Origin: a virus
Length of the DNA: 31,791 nt
Strand: one strand, 5' to 3'
IMG/VR virus record: IMGVR_UViG_3300011258_000102
Coordinates: 1,000 to 32,790 of that record
This document shows, in pieces, positions 1 through 7,231 of the stretch. Position numbers and translations under genes: made by a program. Below the pieces are notes generated by a model. It saw nothing but the letters and a program-made list of their open reading frames with translations, had not been told where the DNA came from and did no database searches. Positions within the stretch are counted from its first letter, which is position 1. Each line of letters begins with the position of its first letter.

Positions 1-342
1 GGAACTTGGACTGTTACGGATGCTAGTGGTGCAGGATTAACTTTTACACAAACAAGAACTGCTCAATATATTAAGGTTGGTAATATGGTTCATGTAAATG
101 CTTATTTTGATTTTCCTTCTACATCAAATGGAACTGGTATTCTTTTGGGTGGGTTGCCATTCACACCTTTTAAAGTAGCTTATGGTTCAGGTAGAGTTCA
201 ATCAGTAGGAACATCAAATTTAGTTTTTCAGTTTAATGAAGGCAGTGCAAATATCTATATTATGCACCCTCATGCAGTAGTAACTAATGCCACTAATTCA
301 AGTCAGTATGTTTTATTTAGTGGTGTATATCAAACTTCATAA
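1..342 (+). CDS. Tail-fibre C-terminal part (5' truncated)
   Basis: The reading frame is open from base 1 and stops at 342, so this is the last 113 residues of a larger protein. It begins GTWTVTDASG and contains the pattern YIKVGNMVHVNAYF followed by LLGGLPFTPF and a final LFSGVYQTS. That beta-rich, Gly/Ser/Thr-rich layout is one I recognise from C-terminal knob domains of phage tail fibres, where the protein contacts the host surface. It is followed after 20 bases, with an AAGGA ribosome site, by another small + strand gene, so it sits at the head of the fibre/lysis gene run. It may be the C-terminus of the fibre gene that leaves the right edge of the window (30509 onward), but the two frames do not join directly. 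Fibre assignment is fairly sure; identity with the right-edge gene is inference. Confidence 0.7.
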   Translation, partial: GTWTVTDASGAGLTFTQTRTAQYIKVGNMVHVNAYFDFPSTSNGTGILLGGLPFTPFKVAYGSGRVQSVGTSNLVFQFNEGSANIYIMHPHAVVTNATNSSQYVLFSGVYQTS

Positions 343-362
343 TTTTAAAAGAAGGAAAAAAA

Positions 363-653
363 ATGGCAATAGAAAAACAAATAGAAATAGCAAAATTAGA
401 AATAGTTAATGGGTGGAATATACAAGTCGCAACGGATATGGTCATTAAAGAAGATGGTACTGAAATCAGTAGGTCAAGGCATCGCCACGTTCTACAACCA
501 TGCACATCATCAAAAGATAGTGATGACAAGTGGACACACACCGACACCGACATAAGTTCAGAAGCTACCGAAGTACAAGCAGTAGCCAATGCAGTATGGA
601 CAGATACAGTCAAAGCTAATTACAAAACATTCGTGGAAAGCCAAGAGGTCTAA
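363..653 (+). CDS. Small conserved phage protein next to tail fibres
   Basis: This is a 96-aa soluble protein with no membrane segment or signal peptide. It starts MAIEKQIEIAKLEIV and carries a central VIKEDGTEISRSRHRHVLQP stretch and a C-terminal VWTDTVKANYKTF stretch. Proteins with this arrangement are common beside tail-fibre genes in marine phages, but I know of no assigned function. The ATG at 363 is preceded by AAGGA seven bases upstream, which fixes the start. It lies between two fibre-related genes, so a role as fibre accessory or chaperone is possible but unproven. Confidence 0.75.
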   Translation: MAIEKQIEIAKLEIVNGWNIQVATDMVIKEDGTEISRSRHRHVLQPCTSSKDSDDKWTHTDTDISSEATEVQAVANAVWTDTVKANYKTFVESQEV

Positions 654-655
654 CA

Positions 656-1858
656 ATGACTAGAGCAAAAGACATATCCAAGATACTTACTGATGCTGAT
701 ATTAGTGGCACATTAGATGTTACTGGAGAAACTACTTTAGCTACACATCTTAATCTTGGTGATGGAGATATAATCAAACTTGGTGCTAGTGCAGATTTAA
801 CTATTCAACATGATGGTTCAGATAGTATTATTACTGATGCTGGTACTGGCAGATTAAAAATACAAGGAAGTCGTGTTGATATAAATAAAAGTGATGGCTC
901 TGAGGGAATGGCAGCATTTATAGAAGATGCACAAGTTATTCTTTATCATAATAATGCAGTTATGTTTCAAACGACTTCAAGTGGTGTAGACATTAGTGGA
1001 ACAATAGAAGCTGATGATAAAGTCACTATTGCTTATGAAGCTGGAAGTAGTGATTGGGAACTTGAATCTACCTCTGGTGATGATTTTACTATTTCAAGGA
1101 ATGGTTCACAAAAGTTACTAATAGATGGAAGTACAAGCAACGTAGGTATAGGTACTAGCTCACCATCTTCTTTTAATCAATATGCAGATAATTTAGTAGT
1201 GGGTACGACTTCAGGAGAAAATGGAATTACGATTGCTTCAGGAACTGGTAATAGTGGAAGATTTGTATTTTCTGATAATACTACAAGTTCAGCATCTGCG
1301 TTTGTAGGTGCTATGGAGTATTCTCATGGCAGTGATGCTTTACATTTTTATACAGCAGGTTCACAACGTATGTCCATTCAATCAAATGGCAGAGTAAACA
1401 TAGGTGTTAGTAATAGCACTGATACTGGATTTAGATTTTTTGCACCATCAGGTCAATCAAGTAAGGTTGCAGAATTTGCTAGAAGTGATGGTACTGGTTG
1501 TCATTTACCAATTGGTAGTACTGCTTTTACAGCTTCTTCAGATGAAACTCTTAAAGAAAACATAACTGAATTTAATAAGCAAACAAGTTATGACGATATA
1601 AAAAAAATGAGAGCAGTCACTTTTAATTATAAAGATTGGACTCTAAATGGAATTAATTATCAAGATGATAAAAAACGTATAGGTTTCATAGCTCAAGATT
1701 GGGTAACAAACTATCCAGAAATTATTGATAAAGACGAAAACGATAAACTATGTATGAAATACACAGAAACAATACCAGTTTTATTATCGGCTTTACAAAA
1801 AGCACAAGAAAAGATTGAAGCAATGGAAGCAAGAATAACAGCACTAGAAGGAGCATAA
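656..1858 (+). CDS. Tail fibre/spike with S74 self-cleaving chaperone domain
   Basis: This 400-aa protein has an N-terminal half rich in ADLTIQHDGSDS and RLKIQG-type beta repeats, typical of phage fibre shafts. The last ~110 residues form an intramolecular chaperone domain of the peptidase S74 class. The signature TASSDETLKENI is visible, giving a likely Ser295-Lys300 catalytic dyad. It is followed by MRAVTFNYKD, RIGFIAQDW and a closing coiled coil (ALQKAQEKIEAMEARITALEG). In this family the domain drives trimer folding and then cuts itself off just before the catalytic serine. The start has an AGAGGT ribosome site and is two bases after the previous stop. It is likely a receptor-binding or side-fibre protein, distinct from the T7-type fibre at the right edge. 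Confidence 0.88.
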   Translation: MTRAKDISKILTDADISGTLDVTGETTLATHLNLGDGDIIKLGASADLTIQHDGSDSIITDAGTGRLKIQGSRVDINKSDGSEGMAAFIEDAQVILYHNNAVMFQTTSSGVDISGTIEADDKVTIAYEAGSSDWELESTSGDDFTISRNGSQKLLIDGSTSNVGIGTSSPSSFNQYADNLVVGTTSGENGITIASGTGNSGRFVFSDNTTSSASAFVGAMEYSHGSDALHFYTAGSQRMSIQSNGRVNIGVSNSTDTGFRFFAPSGQSSKVAEFARSDGTGCHLPIGSTAFTASSDETLKENITEFNKQTSYDDIKKMRAVTFNYKDWTLNGINYQDDKKRIGFIAQDWVTNYPEIIDKDENDKLCMKYTETIPVLLSALQKAQEKIEAMEARITALEGA

Positions 1859-1859
1859 A

Positions 1860-2174
1860 ATGGCTATAACATGGACAATATCATCAATGGATAGAGATAT
1901 CACACAAGATGGAAAAGCTAATGTAGTAACAACTATTCATTGGAGAGCAAGTGATACAGACAGTGATGGGAATACTGGCTCATCATATGGCTCTGTAGGT
2001 GTAACATTGGGATCAGGTGCTTTTGTAGCATATGCAGATATCAAAGAGTCTGATGCAATACAATGGGCAAAAGATGCTCTTGGATCAGATCAAGTTACAG
2101 CAATAGAAACAAGTATTGCTAGTCAAATAGCAGAAATGAAAACACCGACAGTAGCAAGTGGAGTATCGTGGTAA
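1860..2174 (+). CDS. Small conserved phage protein (DUF7936-like)
   Basis: The protein has 104 aa and begins MAITWTISSMDRDI. It has a mid-protein VTTIHWRASDTDSD stretch and a Trp/Ala-rich C-terminal half (AIQWAKDALG, then IASQIAEMKTP ending GVSW). It matches in outline a family of ~100-aa proteins that follow fibre genes in marine phages; I recall the label DUF7936 but cannot verify it. The AAGGAG site seven bases before the ATG supports the start. No enzymatic motif is visible. It could be a tail-fibre assembly factor or a minor structural protein. Confidence 0.75.
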   Translation: MAITWTISSMDRDITQDGKANVVTTIHWRASDTDSDGNTGSSYGSVGVTLGSGAFVAYADIKESDAIQWAKDALGSDQVTAIETSIASQIAEMKTPTVASGVSW

Positions 2175-2410
2175 TGGCTGAACAAACAAACGTAATCAAT
2201 ATTGATGGCAAAGAATACAAGCAAGAAGATTTGTCTGTGGAGCAGATAAGACTAGTAAGCAAGATTGCCAAGTATCAGAAGCAAAGCAATGATCTCAAAG
2301 ATGCTTTTGAAGATGCCAATATATTACAGCAACAATATCTCCAAGCATTAAAGACATCATTAAGCAATGATGAAACTACACAAGCTATGGAAAATTCAAA
2401 GGCAAGTTAA
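2174..2410 (+). CDS. Small coiled-coil protein (DUF6447-like)
   Basis: This 78-aa protein has a short N-terminal NVINIDGKEYKQEDLSVEQ motif followed by a predicted helical coiled coil of about 45 residues (ISKIAKYQKQSNDLKDAFEDA region). The INIDGKEY...DLS start is typical of a family I recall as DUF6447, frequent in marine phages. The ATG at 2174 overlaps the previous stop in a TAATG junction. A GTG at 2168, closer to the upstream GGAG, would add two residues. Function is unknown; it is translationally coupled to its neighbours in the pre-lysis cluster. Confidence 0.7.
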   Translation: MAEQTNVINIDGKEYKQEDLSVEQIRLVSKIAKYQKQSNDLKDAFEDANILQQQYLQALKTSLSNDETTQAMENSKAS

Positions 2411-2640
2411 TGGAGTTAGATGGCACATTGGTTTGGAACATAGTTATTACTCTAATCATTATGCCATTTGCTTGGGCATTTAATAAGATGTTTGCAGAAG
2501 TCAAACGTCTACAGATACTACTGAATAAGACAAGAGAAGAATACGCAACTAGAGATGATCTGCGTGATGCGTCTGGTCGTGTGATGGAGGCATTGCATAG
2601 ACTAGAAGATAAACTTGATAAGGTTCTTAATGTGAGGTGA
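2410..2640 (+). CDS. Membrane-anchored coiled-coil protein near lysis genes
   Basis: The protein has 76 aa. Residues about 7-24 (LVWNIVITLIIMPFAWAF) form one hydrophobic membrane segment. The rest is a charged helix (EVKRLQILLNKTREEYATRDDL, then VMEALHRLEDKLDKVL). One N-terminal membrane helix followed by a coiled coil fits an accessory holin, antiholin or inner-membrane spanin-like role, but no definite family signature is seen. Its ATG overlaps the preceding TAA. It is similar in architecture to small proteins found just before the holin in other marine podoviruses. Confidence 0.7.
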   Translation: MELDGTLVWNIVITLIIMPFAWAFNKMFAEVKRLQILLNKTREEYATRDDLRDASGRVMEALHRLEDKLDKVLNVR

Positions 2641-2644
2641 CATT

Positions 2645-3115
2645 GTGCTTGAAATGTTAATGGTCGCAAATAGTGCCTTCGCAATTATAAAACAAACACT
2701 CGAAAATGGCAAAGATATAGCTTCAGCAGGATCTGCAATCTCTAATTTTGTAGGTGCAGAAGAAAAACTAAAGCAAGATTTACATAGAAAAAAGAATAGT
2801 ATCTGGACTAACTTCTTAGGTAAAACTGACAATGATCTTGAGGAGTTCATGGCTCTTGAACAGATACGAGTCAAGCAAGAAAAACTTCGTGAGTATATGC
2901 AGCTTTATGGTCGTGCCAATCTTTATAAAGATTACGTTCAGTTTTGTGCTGATGCTCGTGTGGCAAGAAAAGAAGCACGAGTCAAACAAGAAAAACGTAT
3001 AGAACATATTAAAGACATAGCTCTAAAAATAGTATTAGGTATATTAATTACTGCTTTATTAGCAGGTGTTGTGACTGTATTAGTAGTAATAGCTAAGAAG
3101 AGAGGTATAATATGA
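2645..3115 (+). CDS. Conserved protein with C-terminal membrane helix
   Basis: This 156-aa protein starts at GTG 2645, supported by a GAGGTGA site just upstream and the short gap to the previous gene. It opens MLEMLMVANSAFAIIKQTLENG, continues through a long charged helical region (DLEEFMALEQIRVKQEKLREYM, residues 64-85), and ends in a single strongly hydrophobic helix at residues 126-150 followed by a basic KKR tail. This layout is common in marine phages beside the lysis cassette. Function is unknown; a tail-anchored membrane protein acting with the holin is a reasonable guess. The 3' end overlaps the next gene by four bases. Confidence 0.75.
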   Translation: MLEMLMVANSAFAIIKQTLENGKDIASAGSAISNFVGAEEKLKQDLHRKKNSIWTNFLGKTDNDLEEFMALEQIRVKQEKLREYMQLYGRANLYKDYVQFCADARVARKEARVKQEKRIEHIKDIALKIVLGILITALLAGVVTVLVVIAKKRGII

Positions 3116-3312
3116 CAGCATTTATGTTAGCTTGTTATCTTAATGGTGTGTCTCAAGGTGGGATATACTTTAGGAATGTCACTGACTGCACATTCTATAC
3201 TAAATATTTAAGTGAACAATCATATGATAGTGCTACTGGTGAGAACGTAACATATAATTGTATATGTAAACTTGTGCCACGAGTAGACGAAGAGAAAGTG
3301 AGGGTATACTAA
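3112..3312 (+). CDS. Small cysteine-containing protein of the lysis cluster
   Basis: The protein has 66 aa with four cysteines (8, 26, 50, 52), the last two as CIC in a conserved-looking YNCICKLVPRV segment. The N-terminus MTAFMLACYLNGV is mildly hydrophobic and might insert in or cross the membrane; C8 could then be a lipidation site, but no proper lipobox is visible. It starts in an ATGA overlap with the gene before, and the ribosome site is GAGAGG. Proteins with the pattern FxLACYxNG...YNCICK are found in the same place in other marine phages without a known function. A small outer-membrane spanin partner is one possibility. Confidence 0.65.
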   Translation: MTAFMLACYLNGVSQGGIYFRNVTDCTFYTKYLSEQSYDSATGENVTYNCICKLVPRVDEEKVRVY

Positions 3313-3707
3313 TGATACAAGCATTGATAGGACCAATAGCAAATCTTGCAGGTTCATGGTTTGAAAACAAGATTGCTAAAACAAAAGCTGATGGACAAGC
3401 TAAAGTTGCAGAGGCAAAGGCTCGTGCTTCTGTCGCTGAGAAAGTTGCCGCAGGTGAGGTGGCTTGGGAAGGCAAGATGGCAGATGCTTCCAACGATTCT
3501 TGGAAAGATGAATTTGCTTTGGTTGTCCTACTTGCTCCTGCCATTCTAGTTTTTATTCCCAGTATGAGAGAGTACGTCAAGGAAGGCTTTGCTGTACTTG
3601 CTGATTTACCTGACTGGTATCAGTATTTATTATACATTGCCGTGTCTGCAAGTTTTGGAATAAAAGGTGTGGGTCAAGCAGCCAAGATGATAAAGGGTAA
3701 GAAGTAA
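3312..3707 (+). CDS. Holin, GTA 3TM-type
   Basis: This 131-aa protein has an N-terminal amphipathic stretch (IGPIANLAGSWF), then an Ala/Lys-rich helix (residues 22-50), the motif MADASNDSWKDEF (56-68), and two hydrophobic segments at about 68-83 and 103-119, ending in a basic KMIKGKK tail. The central DSWKDEF followed by two membrane helices and DWYQYLL is characteristic of the holin family related to gene-transfer-agent 3TM holins. Holins make the timed membrane hole that lets lysozyme reach the wall. The gene overlaps both neighbours in stop/start junctions and directly precedes the lysozyme, the expected cassette order. Confidence 0.82.
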   Translation: MIQALIGPIANLAGSWFENKIAKTKADGQAKVAEAKARASVAEKVAAGEVAWEGKMADASNDSWKDEFALVVLLAPAILVFIPSMREYVKEGFAVLADLPDWYQYLLYIAVSASFGIKGVGQAAKMIKGKK

Positions 3708-4153
3708 TGGACATAGAACAATTTAGAGATGAACTAAAAAGAGACGAGGGTGTTAAGAACGAAGTCTACCTAGATCATTTAGGCTTACCTACTTGTGGGA
3801 TAGGACACCTTATCACTGAATGGGATAAAGAATATAATGCTGAAGTTGGTACACCAGTGGCAGAAGAAAGAGTTAACGAACTTTTTGAAAAGGATCTGTC
3901 TGTTACAATTAGTGAATGTAAACATATCTATCAAGACTTTGATGTGCTACCAGTCAAGGTGCAACATATCGTAGCCAATATGATGTTCAACATGGGCAGA
4001 CCAAGACTATCTCGTTTCCATAAGATGAAGAAAGCAGTCGATAATCGTGACTGGCATGAAGCTGCACTACAAATGCAGGACTCTAAATGGTATAATCAAG
4101 TACCTAACAGGGCAGATAGGCTTGTTCAAGAAATGAAAACTGTGAGTGAATAG
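3707..4153 (+). CDS. Endolysin: T4-type lysozyme (GH24 muramidase)
   Basis: This 148-aa enzyme has a complete T4-lysozyme catalytic triad in the right spacing: Glu14 in KRDEG, Asp23 in YLDHLG and Thr29 in LPTCGIGH, the same 9- and 6-residue steps as E11-D20-T26 of T4. The C-terminal half has the family's helix core (VQHIVANMMFNMG and DSKWYNQVPNRADRLVQEM). It hydrolyses the MurNAc-GlcNAc bond of peptidoglycan. No signal peptide or SAR segment is seen, so export should depend on the holin encoded immediately upstream. The start overlaps the holin stop in TAATG. It is the last gene of the rightward lysis run before a terminator hairpin. Confidence 0.95.
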   Translation: MDIEQFRDELKRDEGVKNEVYLDHLGLPTCGIGHLITEWDKEYNAEVGTPVAEERVNELFEKDLSVTISECKHIYQDFDVLPVKVQHIVANMMFNMGRPRLSRFHKMKKAVDNRDWHEAALQMQDSKWYNQVPNRADRLVQEMKTVSE

Positions 4154-4173
4154 ACCATATTCTAGGGTACAAT

Positions 4174-4229
4174 CATACTAGAGGGAGTGTTTACCCCCTC
4201 TGTATGAGGCTTAAATCAAGCATTTTTTT
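4174..4229 (+). terminator. Terminator-like hairpins after the lysozyme gene
   Basis: CATAC-T-AGAGGG (4174-4185) pairs with CCCTCTGTATG (4196-4206): an 11-bp stem with one bulged T and a 10-base loop. A second small stem GCTT/AAGC (4209-4221) is followed by seven Ts at 4223-4229. It lies 20 bases past the lysozyme stop, in the convergent gap between rightward and leftward arms. The T run follows the weaker stem rather than the strong one, so it is not a textbook terminator. Confidence 0.6.
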
Positions 4230-4299
4230 ACAACTTCCTGCAGATTAGGTGGCAAATCAGCATGATCTGTAATTTTTGCAATTACTATACCATTTACGA

Positions 4300-5031
4300 C
4301 TAACCACCATAAATCTTTAGTCTTATTCTTCTTTCAGGAGTAGTTTTATGGTTATATAGTTTCTCAATATTGAGTATGAAATCATTACGACTACCTTGAT
4401 TGGTTAGCTTAGACGAGAAGTTCTTGAGTTTATTCTCAAAGATATTCCAGACGAATGAGTTATCATTCATTGCAGATATCATGGCATGAACAAAAGACTT
4501 CTTTCTATAATGCTCAAAGTATTCACCACAGCACTCTATGCACTTGGCAATCTTCTTACCTTTCTCAAGATCATGGATAACAAACTTTCCCTCTTTGAAA
4601 CTTTGCATATCAAATCCGTTGCAGTAACCTTTGCCATTGAGCATGGCTAGTGAATCAGTGACACTGAATCCATACGTTCTGACAAACCACTCAAGGCTCA
4701 TATAGTCTGGCACTTCTAGCTTACAGTGACTCATAAGGTATTCTTGCATAGTCCATTTGCGATTGACTGAGTTTAGTTTTCTAATATCATTTAACTCAAG
4801 ACCTTCTTTGATAATATAAGGTACTGCTTTACTCAATACTTTATATGCTTCTAGTCTATGCTGACCATCACATACTTCCATTTTCTCATTGACAATGATA
4901 GGTATTTCTAAGTCACGATTTTCTATCTCACCTGATAGATCTTTGACGTGCTTATTAACTACATCTCTATTGCCTTTGAGATAAGTAAATATATGATAGT
5001 CTTTAGTATAATATATTCTATTCTTATTCAA
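4300..5031 (-). CDS. ParB/Srx-superfamily nuclease-like protein
   Basis: The protein has about 243 aa. The N-terminal third has the ParB-like fold signature: IPIIVNEKMEVCDGQHRLEAYKVL, with DGQHR at residues 55-59, and a preceding YLKGNRDVVNKHVKDL helix. This domain binds nucleotide and/or nicks DNA in partition and phage proteins. The C-terminal 150 residues, with two Cys in CIECCGEY and a basic end, are not recognised. A start at ATG 5043 is possible, but that ATG lies inside the phrase AATGGAGGTTAC, which serves as ribosome site before several early genes; the following TTG at 5031 is then the better start. It is the last gene of the exonuclease/ERF transcription run. A role in DNA replication, host takeover or partition is open. 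Confidence 0.78.
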   Translation of the reverse strand: MNKNRIYYTKDYHIFTYLKGNRDVVNKHVKDLSGEIENRDLEIPIIVNEKMEVCDGQHRLEAYKVLSKAVPYIIKEGLELNDIRKLNSVNRKWTMQEYLMSHCKLEVPDYMSLEWFVRTYGFSVTDSLAMLNGKGYCNGFDMQSFKEGKFVIHDLEKGKKIAKCIECCGEYFEHYRKKSFVHAMISAMNDNSFVWNIFENKLKNFSSKLTNQGSRNDFILNIEKLYNHKTTPERRIRLKIYGG

Positions 5032-5045
5032 TGTAACCTCCATTA

Positions 5046-5384
5046 CTATTGTTTTGTTGCATACATAACGAGTTGGCTTCTACCTGCACCACCTTTACGA
5101 GTGTCGCCATTGCGAGTAATTAAACCTTTTCGTTCAAGAGTAGCATATCGTGGGGTAATACTACCCTCACGAAATGTATTATGTTTATGTGACTTTATAA
5201 GATGACTCCAAACTTCATCATGTATAGCACCTATTTTACCATGTGCTTTGATAGAACTAAGAACTATCTTTTCTAGTCTGTTAGTGTCCACTTTTTCGGC
5301 AGCTTCCCATGATGTTTTAGGATCATGGGTTCTTGCCATTGCAGGTGTGAATATAATACCTTGTCCTTTAGAATGGGATTTCAT
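5046..5384 (-). CDS. Winged-helix DNA-binding-like protein
   Basis: The protein has 112 aa. The core reads LEKIVLSSIKAHGKIGAIHDEVWSHL ... GSITPRYATLERKGLITRNGDTRKG, which fits a winged helix: helix, turn, recognition helix (ITPRYATLERKGLI) and a wing. It is preceded by ARTHDPKTSWEAAEKV, a motif often found before this domain in phage proteins. The start at 5384 is chosen because GAGGAG lies just upstream; the track-like longer frame to 5405 lacks one. The gene overlaps the SSB-like gene by 17 bases, and its ribosome site is formed by the codons for that protein's acidic tail. It is probably a DNA-binding regulator or replication accessory. Confidence 0.75.
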   Translation of the reverse strand: MKSHSKGQGIIFTPAMARTHDPKTSWEAAEKVDTNRLEKIVLSSIKAHGKIGAIHDEVWSHLIKSHKHNTFREGSITPRYATLERKGLITRNGDTRKGGAGRSQLVMYATKQ

Positions 5385-5769
5385 CTTTAATCTCCTCACC
5401 ATCATTGTTGTATGTTACTGATTCATCACCGACTCGTGGTGTCTTGTCACCTATCCGTGCTGACAAGAACTTCGTATTGCCATCTTTGGATATAGTTTTC
5501 CAACAAGCAATCCTGCGACTGTCTTGATTGGGCAGTGTTACTGGACCACTGAAGTCTGGTGACTTCTCGTTCTGAGACTTGTCGTTTTCGTACATAGTAC
5601 CGACTTTGGCATAGACATCTCGTGCAGTACCACCATCAGGTAGTGAGGCTTTGACAATGACAATCCTATGCTCTGTGCCATTACTGTCTAGCTTCCCTTG
5701 CACAAGCAGACTTTCATCTGCTCGTGGTTTGAAGAAACTACCTCTGTCTGTGTTATCATAATCCATCAT
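5368..5769 (-). CDS. SSB-like protein with acidic DEIPF tip
   Basis: The protein has 133 aa. The body is beta-rich (LLVQGKLDSNGTEHRIVIVKA, RIACWKTISKDGNTKFLSARIGDK) and may form an OB-like fold, though I cannot assign it to the classical SSB family from sequence alone. The last nine residues EEIKDEIPF match the acidic C-terminal tip of bacterial single-strand DNA-binding proteins (consensus DDDIPF), which docks partner proteins. It lies directly downstream of, and overlaps by 14 bases, the ERF annealase gene, and belongs to the same run as a YqaJ exonuclease, the context expected for an SSB working in phage recombination. Two adjacent ATGs (5769, 5766) share the AGGA site. Confidence 0.65.
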   Translation of the reverse strand: MMDYDNTDRGSFFKPRADESLLVQGKLDSNGTEHRIVIVKASLPDGGTARDVYAKVGTMYENDKSQNEKSPDFSGPVTLPNQDSRRIACWKTISKDGNTKFLSARIGDKTPRVGDESVTYNNDGEEIKDEIPF

Positions 5770-6274
5770 CTTGTCCTTTCATTTTTGGTTTTGATGTAGT
5801 TATTGTAGGTTGACTTGCGACATTACCATCATCATCTTCGGAAGGTAATCCGTACACACTCTGCAAAGTATATCTTTTGTAGTATGTGATAGCTGATCCA
5901 ATTTTCTGTGGATTTTCCATGTTTGCTTTTGCTAACATTATAGGTAGCTTTGACTCAATGACAGTATCATCATGCTCGTGCATTACTTTTGTAACAACAA
6001 TTGGTATGACATAACCTATTTCATTATCGTCAAAACCTTTTTCATATGTCATTTCTTGAGTAAAGAACAAACCAAACTGATTGCCTTGCTTTACTGCTTC
6101 GATAACTGACTCTAGTGTAGAGTAGTTACTTCTGAAGTGTGGGTTTTTACCATCTTTCTTTGCAGTGACAGCAAGTTTTTGGAACTCAAGAAGTGCAGTC
6201 TTTATTGTGTGCTTCTTGACAGTCCATACTTTACTAGGCTCTGCTTTTTTGGTATTAGTTTTAGTATCTGTCAT
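5756..6274 (-). CDS. erf: ERF-family single-strand annealing protein
   Basis: The protein has 172 aa. The ERF core is visible: FQKLAVTAKKDGKNPHFRSNYSTLESVIEAVK near residues 31-63, FGLFFTQEM, then PQKIGSAITYYKRYTLQSVYGLPSEDDDGN near 122-152. The last block (the SAxTYxxRYxLxxxxGLxxEDDDGN signature) is diagnostic of ERF proteins, which form rings and anneal complementary single strands. The start is fixed by GGAGG at six bases. Upstream is a YqaJ-type exonuclease, downstream an SSB-like gene: together a complete annealing recombination set, probably used for replication or genome circularisation. Length is at the short end of the family, with a plain C-terminal tail. Confidence 0.93.
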   Translation of the reverse strand: MTDTKTNTKKAEPSKVWTVKKHTIKTALLEFQKLAVTAKKDGKNPHFRSNYSTLESVIEAVKQGNQFGLFFTQEMTYEKGFDDNEIGYVIPIVVTKVMHEHDDTVIESKLPIMLAKANMENPQKIGSAITYYKRYTLQSVYGLPSEDDDGNVASQPTITTSKPKMKGQDDGL

Positions 6275-6301
6275 GTGTAACCTCCATTATACAGATAGTT
6301 G

Positions 6302-6330
6302 AAGGGGTGAGTTGGGTCTACTCACCCTTT
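6302..6330 (-). other. Hairpin over the exonuclease stop codon
   Basis: GGGTGAGT (6305-6312) and ACTCACCC (6320-6327) form a perfect 8-bp stem, extendable by a wobble and two A-T pairs, with a 7-base loop. The TGA stop of the exonuclease lies inside the stem. There is no T run on the leftward side, so it looks more like an RNA-processing or attenuation hairpin between exonuclease and ERF than a full terminator. Confidence 0.4.
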
Positions 6331-7119
6331 CTTTGTTATGCGAATTGACCCTCGCTTATCTCTTTTTACACTGATAAGATGATTATAGATTTCTGACTCA
6401 TCAGGTTTTATTTCTTCTTTCAAAGATTTCTTGGCAGACTCAAACATTTTTGCATAGCTTTCATTCTGAAGATATGCTTCTGTAGCTGATGTAAATGAAT
6501 TACTCCAAGTAACATCTCGTTTGGTCTTTCCATTGATAGGTATCTTGTCTGTCAATAGTTTGTCGAGTACAGTATTAACATCTTCAGGTTCATTACCATG
6601 CACTACACAATCCCAAAACATTTTGATTTGTGAAAGCATTTGATCTTGGTAATCAGCACTAGCATCAACAACTACTGCATCATATCTGTTACCAAATATT
6701 ACAGATAGTAGTCCTTGCTTTGCACCTGATAGATACATATAGAACTGAATTTGTGGCATATAGAAATCAATCATATGCTCCATAGTATTCATACTGTGTG
6801 TGTGTTTACATTCAATAAGTACATTGTTAGGATAGTCATATCCATCAAGTGTACCTTGTAGGTTTATGCTGCCATATTGCTTCTTGAATGGCACTTGATT
6901 AGAAAACCCATAGTCAAATTGTTCTTGTGACCATTGCATATTGAATGATTCTGTTTGTGATCCAAGCTGTACATTGAACTCACGAGACAAATCTTTACGA
7001 CCGATCTGACCCATCTTGATCTTGTATAACTCGTTCCATCTTCCTTGCATCAAAGATACCATATCGCTACCTCTGATAAAGTCCTCACGCATAGGTGAGT
7101 GTCGTATATCTAGTGTCAT
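6322..7119 (-). CDS. YqaJ-like PD-(D/E)XK exonuclease
   Basis: The protein has 265 aa. The nuclease centre is visible as GTLDGYD (Asp92), then VLIECKH (Glu103, Lys105), followed by the QIQFYMYL helix and VIFGNRYD, the order found in lambda-exonuclease/YqaJ-type enzymes that resect double-stranded ends to give 3' single strands. The start ATG at 7119 has GGAGG five bases upstream; an upstream ATG at 7146 lacks a site. It opens the exonuclease-ERF-SSB-like-wHTH-ParB-like transcription run, with a candidate extended -10 promoter about 40 bases upstream. The function in annealing recombination is supported by those neighbours. Confidence 0.88.
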   Translation of the reverse strand: MTLDIRHSPMREDFIRGSDMVSLMQGRWNELYKIKMGQIGRKDLSREFNVQLGSQTESFNMQWSQEQFDYGFSNQVPFKKQYGSINLQGTLDGYDYPNNVLIECKHTHSMNTMEHMIDFYMPQIQFYMYLSGAKQGLLSVIFGNRYDAVVVDASADYQDQMLSQIKMFWDCVVHGNEPEDVNTVLDKLLTDKIPINGKTKRDVTWSNSFTSATEAYLQNESYAKMFESAKKSLKEEIKPDESEIYNHLISVKRDKRGSIRITKKG

Positions 7120-7160
7120 TGAAACCTCCATTTCTGCTATCAGCATACACTATTTATTTA

Positions 7161-7169
7161 ATTATATCA
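7161..7169 (-). promoter_or_regulatory. Extended -10 promoter candidate for the recombination genes
   Basis: On the - strand the sequence TGATATAAT (7169 to 7161) is a perfect TGnTATAAT extended -10. No good -35 is seen at 16-18 bases upstream. It lies just past a terminator hairpin (7185-7221) and 42 bases before the exonuclease start, as expected for a fresh promoter after termination of the upstream operon. Confidence 0.5.
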
Positions 7170-7184
7170 ATAGTTTAACTAAAT

Positions 7185-7221
7185 AAATTTGGTCTTTGCA
7201 AAAGATCAGACCAAATTTTTT
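7185..7221. terminator. Two-way terminator hairpin
   Basis: AAATTTGGTCT (7185-7195) pairs perfectly with AGACCAAATTT (7208-7218), loop 12 bases. On the + strand it runs into six Ts (7216-7221); on the - strand it is followed by TTTATTT. It follows the last small gene (stop at 7232) of the leftward operon, separating that operon from the exonuclease run. Confidence 0.7.
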
Positions 7222-7231
7222 AGGGAAACTA

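Noticed and set aside
6283-6296. TATAAT on the - strand just before the ERF gene.
   Set aside because: It overlaps the recurrent ribosome phrase (TATAATGGAGG) and would start transcription at or after the start codon; no -35.
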